36,260 nt of DNA from contig JAHBYC010000027.1 in the NCBI GenBank assembly GCA_019636175.1, positions 1 through 36,260 on the forward strand, in the 5' to 3' direction. The translations under genes were made by a program, and so were the position numbers. The notes under the pieces were generated by a model. That model made no database searches, had not been told where the DNA came from, and worked only from the letters and a program-made list of their open reading frames with translations. The stretch is from Caulobacter sp. GTDB taxonomy: Bacteria > Pseudomonadota > Alphaproteobacteria > Caulobacterales > Caulobacteraceae. Of this stretch, positions 7,486 through 14,816 are shown piece after piece (the first letter of the stretch is position 1; every line of letters begins with the position of its first letter).

Positions 7486-8517
7486 TCAGGCGATCCAGCG
7501 CAGGGCGCGCTGGAACAGATTGAGGGTCGAGGCGTGCAGCCGGTCGCCGATGGCCTTTGGCGCCTGGCCGGCGCTGGCCCGGGCGTGGCTGCCCTCCAGG
7601 ATGATGCCCAGCTTGTAGCAGGCCAGCACGCCGTACCAGGCAAGATCGGTCAGGTCGCGACCGCTGCCCTCGCCATAGCGGGCGATGACCTCCTCGATGG
7701 TCGGAAACCCGTCCCAGGGGGTGACCGGGGCCGCCGCCGCGCCGGGCTCGGGCCACATGGCCATCAGCCAGCCGAGGTCGAGCAGCGGGTCGCCGACGCT
7801 GGCCAGCTCCCAGTCGACGATGGCCGCCAGTTCGCCGCTGTCATGGCGATACATGACATTGGCCAGGTGATAGTCGCCGTGGATCAGGCCGGGACGGAAG
7901 CGCGCCGGTCGATGGGCCTCCAGCCAGGCGCCGACCTCGTCGACCCCCGGGATCTCGTTGCACCAGTCGGGAAAGGCGGCGTAGCTGTCGAACTGCGCCT
8001 TCCAGCGGGGCGCCTGGCGTTCCAGCCAGCCCTCGGACTTGCCCAGGGACTGCAGGCCGACGGCGGCGATGTCGATGCGGCTCAGGGCCACGATGCCGTC
8101 GACCAGGGCCAGGCCCATGCGGTGGCGCACCGCCGGGTCGCCGGCGTGCAGGGCCGGCAGGCCGACCGTGGGATTGAAGCCGTCGATCGGCTCCATCAGA
8201 TAGAAGGCCGCGCCATCCATCGTCTCTTCGGGACAGGCGGCGATCAGGCCCGGATGGGGAACATCGGAGCCGGCGAGCGCGGCCAGCACCCGCGCCTCGC
8301 GGCGCATGGTCTCATTGCTGTTGGCCCGCAGCTTCGGCGGCGGCCTCCGCAGGACGAAGGCGCGGCCCGCGCGGGTGAATTTCAGCAGGATGTTCTGGGT
8401 CCCGCCGGTCAGCACGATCAGGTCGGTGAGCGGGCCTTCGCCGAGTTTGTGCGCGTCCATGAAGGCGGTCAGCACCGCCAGATCGACGCCTTCGGGGACG
8501 GAGTTTTCCTCGGACAT
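7486..8517 (-). CDS. APH-type phosphotransferase family protein
   Basis: This 343-residue protein has the kinase-like APH fold: an N-terminal nucleotide lobe with TGGTQNILLKF and FVLRRPPP, the catalytic loop motif LIHGDYHLANVMY, and the metal-binding motif AAIVDWELASVGDPLLDLGWL. It matches the ACAD10/FadE36-like branch often found with acyl-CoA and alcohol catabolism genes, not antibiotic resistance kinases. The natural substrate is unknown. ATG 8517 was chosen because GGGAG lies eight bases upstream and the next in-frame ATG (8556) has no such site. It heads an operon with the alcohol dehydrogenase and diverges from the CinA-like gene. Confidence 0.85.
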   Translation of the reverse strand: MSEENSVPEGVDLAVLTAFMDAHKLGEGPLTDLIVLTGGTQNILLKFTRAGRAFVLRRPPPKLRANSNETMRREARVLAALAGSDVPHPGLIAACPEETMDGAAFYLMEPIDGFNPTVGLPALHAGDPAVRHRMGLALVDGIVALSRIDIAAVGLQSLGKSEGWLERQAPRWKAQFDSYAAFPDWCNEIPGVDEVGAWLEAHRPARFRPGLIHGDYHLANVMYRHDSGELAAIVDWELASVGDPLLDLGWLMAMWPEPGAAAAPVTPWDGFPTIEEVIARYGEGSGRDLTDLAWYGVLACYKLGIILEGSHARASAGQAPKAIGDRLHASTLNLFQRALRWIA

Positions 8518-8592
8518 GCGCGCTCCCGGGTCGTCGTGACGCGACCTTGGCGGCAAGGTTAGGCGGTTGTCCTCGCGGCAGGCAAACCCCCT

Positions 8593-8710
8593 CCGCCTCC
8601 CCGACGAAAGTGGGGGCCCAGAGGCCGCCGACCTCGCGGAAGGAAGCTCTGATCAGCGCCGACCCTTCAATAGATCGCCAGTTGGCCCCCTCCTTTCGTC
8701 GGGGAGCCGG
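8593..8710. repeat. Palindromic repeat, copy 1 of 3
   Basis: The left arm CCGCCTCCCCGACGAAAG is mirrored by the right arm CTTTCGTCGGGGAGCCGG. The middle shares AAGCTCTGATCAGCGCC and a GCCAGTTGG-like block with copies 2 and 3. It lies between the divergent APH and CinA-like genes and is the most diverged copy. Confidence 0.85.
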
Positions 8711-8777
8711 CGCAGGGGCTGGCGGCCCGGCCGGATGGGGGATAGTCGGGAAAGACTGCAGACCCCCCGGAGGCCCC

Positions 8778-9281
8778 ATGCACGACATTCTGGCCCTCGG
8801 CGCCCGCGCCGGCGCCCTGCTCAAGGAACGACAGGAGACCATCGCCGTGGGGGAGACCTCCGCCGGGGGCCTGATCTCGGCCAGTCTGCTGGCGGTTCCG
8901 GGGGCCTCGGCCTATTTCACCGGCGGGGCGATCACCTATTCGGCGCGGTCGATCCGGGGTCTGGCGGGGATTTCCATCGAGCAGATGCGGGCCGACGGCA
9001 TCCGCTCGAGCTCCGAGCCCTACGCCCTGCTGCTGGCGACCGAAATCCGCGCCCGGCATGGACGGATCAGCTGGGGCCTGTCGGAGACCGGCGCCGCCGG
9101 ACCGGACGGCAACCCCTACGGCGACCCGGCCGGCCACACCTGCATGGCGGTGGTCGGGGCGGTGAGCGTGGTGCGGACCCTGCGCACCGGCTCGGACGAC
9201 CGGGTGGCCAACATGTGGGCCTTCGCCGAGGCCAGCCTGAAGCTGCTGGTCGAGGTTCTGGAAACGGCGCCGACGGACTGA
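8778..9281 (+). CDS. CinA C-terminal domain protein (PncC-like, divergent active site)
   Basis: The 167-residue product matches the stand-alone CinA C-terminal domain, whose best-known member PncC deamidates nicotinamide mononucleotide in NAD recycling. The fold pattern is visible: GETSAGGLISASLLAVPGAS, then AYFTGGAITYS and later GPDGNPYGDPAGHTCMAVVG. The canonical ESCTGG is ETSAGG here and the usual TYSNxxK is TYSARSI, so residues linked to deamidase activity appear changed. A different reaction, or loss of activity, is possible. The start was chosen from GGAGG at about 8769-8773 and the family N-terminus. It is flanked on both sides by copies of the same palindromic repeat. Confidence 0.8.
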   Translation: MHDILALGARAGALLKERQETIAVGETSAGGLISASLLAVPGASAYFTGGAITYSARSIRGLAGISIEQMRADGIRSSSEPYALLLATEIRARHGRISWGLSETGAAGPDGNPYGDPAGHTCMAVVGAVSVVRTLRTGSDDRVANMWAFAEASLKLLVEVLETAPTD

Positions 9282-9289
9282 GGTCCCCT

Positions 9290-9407
9290 CCGTCCTCCCC
9301 GACGCAAGTCGGGGTCCGGGGCCGCCGGCTTCAGAGAGCACAGCTCTGATCAGCGCCCACCCTTCGACAGATTGCCAGCTGGGCCCCGACTTGCGTCGGG
9401 GAGGCGG
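9290..9407. repeat. Palindromic repeat, copy 2 of 3
   Basis: The arms CTCCCCGACGCAAGTCGGGG and CCCCGACTTGCGTCGGGGAG are perfect inverses of one another. Each arm contains a smaller hairpin (CCCGACGCAAGTCGGG). The centre holds CAGCTCTGATCAGCGCC and GCCAGCTGGG. It begins nine bases after the CinA-like stop. Confidence 0.9.
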
Positions 9408-9465
9408 AAAGGGTCTGGCCGGACGTTGGGGCAGGGGGGCAAGGTGGCGGCAGGAGGAACCACCC

Positions 9466-11265
9466 ATGAGCAAGACCATCAGAATCGGCGGGGCCGGCGG
9501 GTTCCTGGGGGACTCCTCCGTCGCCGCACCGCAGCTGCTGAAGGGCGGCGACCTCGACTACATGATCCTCGACTATCTGGCCGAGGCGACCATGTCGGTG
9601 CTGGGCCAGATCAAGGCGCAGCGGCCGGAAGAGGGCTTCGCCCGCGACTTCACCGAATGGGTGTGGAAGGACAATCTGCGCGAACTGAAGGCCCGGGGGG
9701 TGAAGGTGATCACCAATGCCGGCGGTCTCAATCCCCACGCCTGCCGGGCGCGGATGGAGGAACTGGCGGCCGAGGCCGGCCTGAGTTTCCGTATCGCGGT
9801 GATCGACGGCGACGACCTGTCGGGCCGGCTGGACGTGCTGCAGGGCCAGACCGAGCTCTACACCGGCGCGCCCTTCCCGCCGCGGGAGGCGATCTTCTCG
9901 GCCAATGTCTATTTCGGCGGGCGGCCGATCGCGCAGGCCCTGGCGGCGGGGGCGGAGATGGTGATCACCGGCCGGGTGGTCGACAGCGCCCTGGCCCTGG
10001 GGCCCCTGATGCACGAGTTCGGCTGGCGCGACGAGGACCACGACCTGCTGTCGGCCGGCTCTCTGGCCGGCCATGTGATCGAGTGCGGGGCCCAGGCCAC
10101 CGGCGGGCTGTTCACCGACTGGGAAGAAGTGCCCGACTGGGCCCACATCGGCTATCCGGTGATCGAATGCGCCGCCGATGGCAGCTTCGTGGTCACCAAG
10201 CCGCCCGGCACCGGAGGACTGGTGTCGCCGGCGGCGGTGGCCGAACAGATCCTCTATGAGGTCGGCGATCCGCAGGGTTACGCCCTGCCCGACGTGGTCT
10301 GTGATTTTACCCGGGTAACGGTCGAGGCGGCCGGCGAGCAGCGGGTGAAGGTGTCGGGGGCGAAAGGCTATCCGCCCAGCGGCCGCTACAAGGCCTGCAT
10401 CACCTGGGGCGACGGCTGGCGGTTCATCGGGGCCATGCCGGTGGTCGGACGCGACGCCGCCGCCAAGGCCCGCCGTCAGGGCGAGGCGGTGCTGGAACGG
10501 GTCGGCGAGATGCTGCGCGACCGCAACCTCCCCCCGCTGCGGGCCAGCCGCATCGAGATCCTGGGCGCCGAGGCCAGCTACGGCGCCAACGCGGGCGCCG
10601 CCGCCCAGGGGGTGCGCGAGGTCGTCACCCGGGTCGGGGCCGAGCATGACGACGAGCGGGCCCTGCGCCTGCTGACCCGGGAGTTCCAGTCGCCGACCAC
10701 CTCGATGAGCGTGGGCACCACCGGCTGGTTCGGCGGCGCGCCGACGGTGACGCCGGTGTCGCGGGTCTTCTCGGTGCTGGTCCCGCGCGAGGCGGCGCCG
10801 GCCAGCGTCGATCTGGACGGGCGGCGGTTCACGGTGGAGGCCGCGGCGCCGGCGACGCCGTTTGACGACAGCATGGTGACCCGGCCCGAGGCGGCGCCGA
10901 CGCCGGCGGAGGGCGGGGAAATGGTCGAGGTTCCGCTGATCGATCTGGCCTGGGCCCGCTCGGGCGACAAGGGCGACGCCTTCAACGTCGGGGTCATCGC
11001 CCGTCGGCCGGAATACCTGCCCTGGATCCGCAAGGGTCTCAGCGAAACGGCGGTCAGGGCCTGGTTCGCCCATGAATTCGAGGGCGCCAGCGACCCCCGG
11101 GTCATCCGCTACGACCTGCCGGGAATGAACGCCATCAATCTGCACTGCATCCAGGCCCTGGGCGGCGGGCAGTTTTCCTCCCTGCGGCTCGATCCCCTGG
11201 CCAAGGGCAAGGCGCAACAGCTGCTGGACATGCCGGTGCGGGTTCCGGTCGGGCTGGTGGGATAG
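9466..11265 (+). CDS. AtuA family protein (acyclic terpene utilisation, DUF1446)
   Basis: The 599-residue cytoplasmic protein has the N-terminal AtuA/DUF1446 domain (about residues 4-450: IRIGGAGGFLGDS, VITNAGGLNPHACRA, GRVVDSALALGPLMHEFGW). A C-terminal AtuA-like ferredoxin-fold domain follows (about 485-592: IDLAWARSGDKGDAFNVGVIARR). AtuA is required for citronellol/geraniol-type terpene use in Pseudomonas, but its reaction is not well defined and many homologues lie outside atu clusters. No atuC/F carboxylase genes are seen here, so terpene catabolism is not supported. The start at 9466 follows AGGAGGAA at the ideal distance. Palindromic repeats lie on either side. Confidence 0.88.
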   Translation: MSKTIRIGGAGGFLGDSSVAAPQLLKGGDLDYMILDYLAEATMSVLGQIKAQRPEEGFARDFTEWVWKDNLRELKARGVKVITNAGGLNPHACRARMEELAAEAGLSFRIAVIDGDDLSGRLDVLQGQTELYTGAPFPPREAIFSANVYFGGRPIAQALAAGAEMVITGRVVDSALALGPLMHEFGWRDEDHDLLSAGSLAGHVIECGAQATGGLFTDWEEVPDWAHIGYPVIECAADGSFVVTKPPGTGGLVSPAAVAEQILYEVGDPQGYALPDVVCDFTRVTVEAAGEQRVKVSGAKGYPPSGRYKACITWGDGWRFIGAMPVVGRDAAAKARRQGEAVLERVGEMLRDRNLPPLRASRIEILGAEASYGANAGAAAQGVREVVTRVGAEHDDERALRLLTREFQSPTTSMSVGTTGWFGGAPTVTPVSRVFSVLVPREAAPASVDLDGRRFTVEAAAPATPFDDSMVTRPEAAPTPAEGGEMVEVPLIDLAWARSGDKGDAFNVGVIARRPEYLPWIRKGLSETAVRAWFAHEFEGASDPRVIRYDLPGMNAINLHCIQALGGGQFSSLRLDPLAKGKAQQLLDMPVRVPVGLVG

Positions 11266-11291
11266 GCGCCTGCGAACGCCTTCGCCCCCTC

Positions 11292-11407
11292 CCGCCTCCC
11301 CGACGCAAGTCGGGGTCCAGTGTCCGCACCGGGTGAAGGTCGGCTCTGATCCGCGCCAGCCCGTCAGCTGATGGCCAGCTGGGCCCCGACTTGCGTCGGG
11401 GAGGCGG
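11292..11407. repeat. Palindromic repeat, copy 3 of 3
   Basis: The arms are the same as in copy 2 (CTCCCCGACGCAAGTCGGGG and its inverse). The centre is more diverged but keeps GGCTCTGATC and GGCCAGCTGGGCC. It lies 26 bases after the AtuA-family stop and upstream of the rimP promoter. Confidence 0.9.
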
Positions 11408-11499
11408 AAGGAGGTAGGGCGGCGCAAAAGGGGCGTCATGCTGAGTAGCGGCTGAAGGCCGCGTGTCGATGCACGCGGGGACAAGGCCTCACCGGGGGG
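11408..11499. other. Gene-free stretch between repeat and rimP promoter, with two small hairpins
   Basis: No plausible gene is seen. GCGGC-TGAAG-GCCGC (11448-11462) and GCGTG-TCGATG-CACGC (11461-11476) are adjacent small inverted repeats, preceded by CGTCATGCTGAGTAGC. They could be a degraded palindromic repeat of another type. Confidence 0.5.
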
Positions 11500-11528
11500 C
11501 TGACAACCCTCCCCACACCCGCTATATA
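11500..11528 (+). promoter_or_regulatory. Promoter of the rimP-nusA-ylxR-infB operon
   Basis: CTGACA (11500-11505) and TATATA (11523-11528) are separated by 17 bases, a good housekeeping sigma factor match. GCTATATAAC also resembles the GCTANAWC -10 element reported for Caulobacter. Transcription would start near 11535, leaving a leader of about 95 bases before rimP. Confidence 0.65.
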
Positions 11529-11544
11529 ACCGCCAACATCGTTT

Positions 11545-11600
11545 GAAAGCGCTGGATAGCGCATTCGAGCGGCGTCCTCCGGGGCGCCGCTTTTGTTTTG
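11545..11600 (+). promoter_or_regulatory. rimP leader with terminator hairpin (putative attenuator)
   Basis: A first imperfect hairpin (11545-11566, GAAAGCGC-TGGATA-GCGCATTC) is followed by a strong stem GCGGCGTCC / GGGCGCCGC (11569-11577 with 11582-11590). This closes a UCCG tetraloop and runs into TTTTGTTTTGGGTTTT. It is a textbook intrinsic terminator placed before the first gene of the operon, so readthrough must be controlled or partial. A rimP-leader attenuator has been described computationally in bacteria; equating this one with it is from memory. Confidence 0.65.
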
Positions 11601-11629
11601 GGTTTTGGCCCAGTTTTGTTGGAGACCCC

Positions 11630-12193
11630 GTGCGCGGACGCACCACCGAAGACCGCAGCCTGCTGGAGCTGCTCGATCCCGTCGCCGACGCCGCGGGTTA
11701 CGAGATCGTGCGCCTGCGGCTGATGGGCGGTCAGACCCGGCGGCTGCAGATCATGGCCGAGCGTCCGGACGGCGAGATGGTGGTCGAGGACTGCGCCCGC
11801 CTGAGCCGGGCCATTTCCGAGGTCATGGACGCCGCCGATCCGATCGCCGGCGAATACACCCTGGAGGTCTCCAGTCCCGGCATCGACCGGCCGCTGACCC
11901 GCCTGAAGGACTTCGAGACCTGGGAAGGCTACGAGGCCCGCATCGAACTGGACCGGGTGGCCGAGGGCCGCAAGCGGTTCAAGGGCGAGCTGGCCGGCGT
12001 CGAACAGGGCGAGGGCGGCGTCTGGCAGATCGGCGTCAACCTGGAAGGCGACGCCGAGACCACCCTGTTCATCCCCTTCGACTGGGTCCAGGAGGCCAAG
12101 CTCGTCCTCAACGACGCGCTGATGAAGCTGGGGGCCGAACAGCGCGCCGCCCGGCTGGCCGCCGACGGCCTGGACCCGCAGGACCCCGAATAA
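11630..12193 (+). CDS. rimP: Ribosome maturation factor RimP
   Basis: RimP assists assembly of the 30S subunit. The 187-residue product shows the family pattern: [65 protein letters not shown], and a C-terminal SH3-like domain ([11 protein letters not shown]... [14 protein letters not shown]). GTG 11630 follows TGGAGA and fits the family N-terminus; an upstream in-frame ATG (11543) would translate the terminator hairpin and is rejected. It is the first gene of the operon. The C-terminal tail ([15 protein letters not shown]) is lineage-specific. nusA begins 47 bases downstream. Confidence 0.94.
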   Translation: MRGRTTEDRSLLELLDPVADAAGYEIVRLRLMGGQTRRLQIMAERPDGEMVVEDCARLSRAISEVMDAADPIAGEYTLEVSSPGIDRPLTRLKDFETWEGYEARIELDRVAEGRKRFKGELAGVEQGEGGVWQIGVNLEGDAETTLFIPFDWVQEAKLVLNDALMKLGAEQRAARLAADGLDPQDPE

Positions 12194-12240
12194 CCCGTTC
12201 CACCTCTTTGTCAGTCTGACGAACCCAAGGACCAAAGATC

Positions 12241-13962
12241 ATGGCCACCGGCATTTCCGCCAATCGCCTCGAACTGCTCCAGATCGCCGACGCGGTCGCC
12301 CGTGAAAAGGGGATCGACAAGGAGATCGTCATCGCCTCCATCGAGGAAGCGATCCAGAAGGCGGCCCGCAGCCGCTACGGCGCCGAGCATGACATCCGCG
12401 TCTCGATCGACGCCCGGACCGGCGAGACCTCGATCAAGCGCTTCGTCACCGTGGTCGAGGACGACGCCGAGATCGGCGAGGAGGATCTCGGCATGATGCG
12501 CCTGGCCGACGCCCGGGCGCTGTACGCCGACGCCGAGGTCGGCAAGGTCTATGAAGAAGAGCTGCCGCCGTTCGAGTTCGGCCGGGTGCAGACCCAGATG
12601 GCCCGCCAGGTGGTGTTCGGAAAGGTCCGCGAGGCCGAGCGCGAGCGCCAGTTCGAGGAATACAAGGATCGCGTCGGCGAGATCGTCAACGGCGTGGTCA
12701 AGCGCGTCGAATACGGCAACGTCATCGTCGATCTGGGCCGTGGCGAGGGCGTCATGCGCCGCGACCAGTCGATCCCGCGCGAGAACTTCAACATCGGCGA
12801 CCGCATCCGCTGCTACATCTACGACGTCCGCAGCGAGACCAAGGGCCCGCAGATCATGCTCAGCCGCGCCCACGGCGGCTTCATGGCCAAGCTGTTCGCC
12901 CAGGAAGTGCCGGAAGTCTACGACGGGGTCATCGAGATCCGCGCCGTGGCCCGCGACCCGGGCAGCCGCGCCAAGATGGCGGTGGTCTCCAACGACGGCT
13001 CGATCGACCCGGTCGGCGCCTGCGTCGGCATGCGCGGCAGCCGCGTCCAGGCCGTGGTCGCCGAGCTGCAGGGCGAGAAGATCGACATCATCCAGTGGAG
13101 CCCGGACGAGCCCACCTTCATCGTCAACGCCCTGGCCCCGGCCGAGGTGTCCAAGGTGGTGATGGACGAGGAAGACGGCCGGGTCGAGGTCGTGGTGCCG
13201 GACGAGCAGCTTTCGCTGGCCATCGGCCGCCGTGGCCAGAACGTGCGCCTCGCCAGCCAGCTGACCGGCTGGCAGATCGACATCCTGACCGAGTCCCAGG
13301 AGTCGGAGCGCCGCCAGAAGCAGTTCGCCGAGACCACCCAGCTGTTCCAGGACGCCCTGGACGTCGACGAGGTCATCGCCCAGCTGCTGGCCACCGAAGG
13401 CTTCGTGTCCGTCGAGGACGTGGCCTTCGTCGAGCCGCATGAAATCTCCGAGATCGAGGGCTTCGACGAGGAAACCGCCGAGGAGCTGCAGACCCGCGCC
13501 CGCGAATTCCTCGAAAAGGAAGCCGCCGAGCTGGACGCCAAGCGTCGCGAGCTGGGCGTCGAGGACGGGATTCTGGAGGTCGAGGGCGTGAGCCTGGCCA
13601 TGGCCGTCGCCCTGGGCGAGGCCGATGTGAAGACGGTGGAAGACCTGGCCGGCCTGGTGCCCGACGACCTGCGCGGCTGGTACGAGACCAAGGACGGCGA
13701 GCGGGTTCGCGAGGCCGGCGCCCTGGAAAGCTTCAACCTGACGCCGGAAGACGCCGAGACCCTGATCATGCGCGCCCGCGTGGTGATGGGCTGGGTCGAG
13801 GCCCCGCCGGAGCCGGAATACGCCGAGGAAGACTACGTCGACGGCGAATATGAGGGCGAAGAGGGCGAGTACGACGCCGGCGAGGCGGTCGAGGGCGAAC
13901 AGCCCGAAGACGCCGAGGCGTTCGACCTCGCCGAGGCCGAGGGCGAGGCTCGGGACGCGTGA
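12241..13962 (+). CDS. nusA: Transcription termination/antitermination factor NusA
   Basis: NusA binds RNA polymerase and modulates pausing, termination and rRNA antitermination. The 573-residue product has the N-terminal polymerase-binding domain (about 1-130), an S1 domain (about 140-205, [21 protein letters not shown]), KH1 (about 230-290, [17 protein letters not shown]), KH2 (about 300-355, [19 protein letters not shown]) and two helical C-terminal repeats (about 370-510). An acidic tail of about 55 residues follows, rich in Glu, Asp, Gly and Tyr. The tail is compositionally striking but such tails occur in alphaproteobacterial NusA. It lies in the usual rimP-nusA-ylxR-infB order. Confidence 0.96.
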   Translation: MATGISANRLELLQIADAVAREKGIDKEIVIASIEEAIQKAARSRYGAEHDIRVSIDARTGETSIKRFVTVVEDDAEIGEEDLGMMRLADARALYADAEVGKVYEEELPPFEFGRVQTQMARQVVFGKVREAERERQFEEYKDRVGEIVNGVVKRVEYGNVIVDLGRGEGVMRRDQSIPRENFNIGDRIRCYIYDVRSETKGPQIMLSRAHGGFMAKLFAQEVPEVYDGVIEIRAVARDPGSRAKMAVVSNDGSIDPVGACVGMRGSRVQAVVAELQGEKIDIIQWSPDEPTFIVNALAPAEVSKVVMDEEDGRVEVVVPDEQLSLAIGRRGQNVRLASQLTGWQIDILTESQESERRQKQFAETTQLFQDALDVDEVIAQLLATEGFVSVEDVAFVEPHEISEIEGFDEETAEELQTRAREFLEKEAAELDAKRRELGVEDGILEVEGVSLAMAVALGEADVKTVEDLAGLVPDDLRGWYETKDGERVREAGALESFNLTPEDAETLIMRARVVMGWVEAPPEPEYAEEDYVDGEYEGEEGEYDAGEAVEGEQPEDAEAFDLAEAEGEARDA

Positions 13963-14056
13963 GCGTCCCCGGCCAACCCTTCGCGACCTCGCTGCAACAA
14001 CTGACCTGACCGGCCCGCCCCTGGCGCCGGTCCCGACAAGGATTTGACCCGGCGCC

Positions 14057-14716
14057 ATGCAGGCCACCGCCGACCCACCCTCGGACCCCCGGGTCCACCG
14101 CACCCTGGCGCAGGCCACCCGGGAACGGCGCGACATCGTCTCGGGCGAGACGATGCCGGAGGCGCGGCTCGTTCGCTTCGTGCCTGGCCCTGACGGCGTG
14201 GTGACCCCCGACCTGGCGCGCAAGCTGCCGGGCCGGGGCCTGTGGGTCGCCGCCGACCGCGTCAGCCTGGCGACGGCGGTGAAGAAGAACCTGTTTTCCC
14301 GCTCGGCCAAACAGAAGCTGAGCGCCCCCGAGGGCCTCGTCGATCTGGTGGAAACCCTGCTGGTCAGGCGGGTTCTGGACGGCCTTGGCCTTGCAAGACG
14401 CGCCGGAGACCTTACCTCAGGATTCGAGAAGGTCATGGCCGCCGTGCGCAGCGGAAAGGTCGCCTGGCTGATCGAGGCCAGCGACGGCGCCGAGGACGGT
14501 CGTGGCAAGATTCTGAACCTTGCGCGCCATATCAGCCCGCCCCCCCGGATCGTCGGACTTTTCACCAAGTCCGAATTGGGTTTGGCCTTGGGCGCTGAGA
14601 ATGTGATACACACCGCCTTCCTTGCGGGGCGGTCAGCCGGAAGTTGGACCCAGGAGGTCGAACGACTGGCGGGATTTCGCCCGCTTCTCCCTGAGAGCTG
14701 GCGCGAGGAGCCGTGA
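14057..14716 (+). CDS. YlxR-type RNA-binding protein fused to an L7Ae-like domain
   Basis: The 219-residue protein has an N-terminal YlxR (DUF448) domain (about 20-90: RRDIVSGE, LVRFVPGPDGVVTPDLARKLPGRGLWV). An L7Ae/YbxF-like RNA-binding domain follows (about 95-195: VLDGLGLARRAGDLTSGFEKVMAAVRSGKVAWLIEA). Alphaproteobacteria commonly carry this two-domain form between nusA and infB. The frequent Cys of RRCIV is Asp here. It probably acts on ribosomal or RNase P RNA or in transcription control; its precise role is unsettled. The hairpin after its stop could tune infB expression. Confidence 0.88.
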   Translation: MQATADPPSDPRVHRTLAQATRERRDIVSGETMPEARLVRFVPGPDGVVTPDLARKLPGRGLWVAADRVSLATAVKKNLFSRSAKQKLSAPEGLVDLVETLLVRRVLDGLGLARRAGDLTSGFEKVMAAVRSGKVAWLIEASDGAEDGRGKILNLARHISPPPRIVGLFTKSELGLALGAENVIHTAFLAGRSAGSWTQEVERLAGFRPLLPESWREEP

Positions 14717-14720
14717 CCAG

Positions 14721-14753
14721 AGGGCCGCGCGGGAAACCGCGCCCGGGCCCTTT
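14721..14753 (+). terminator. Terminator-like hairpin between ylxR and infB
   Basis: AGGGCC pairs with GGGCCCT, and the inner CGCGG pairs with CCGCG across a GAAA loop; TTTGTG follows. It starts four bases after the ylxR-like stop. The T-run is short, so partial termination (attenuation) inside the operon is more likely than a full stop, because no clear promoter is seen between here and infB. Confidence 0.6.
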
Positions 14754-14816
14754 GTGAGTTTGGATTGATGGGATTGCGGGGACCGGCTGTCGGGACCCGC
14801 GAGTTAAGCGAGACGC

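Noticed and set aside
12211-14613. 800-codon minus-strand frame opposite nusA and ylxR
   Set aside because: Same reason: it mirrors a confident plus-strand gene and is compositionally biased.
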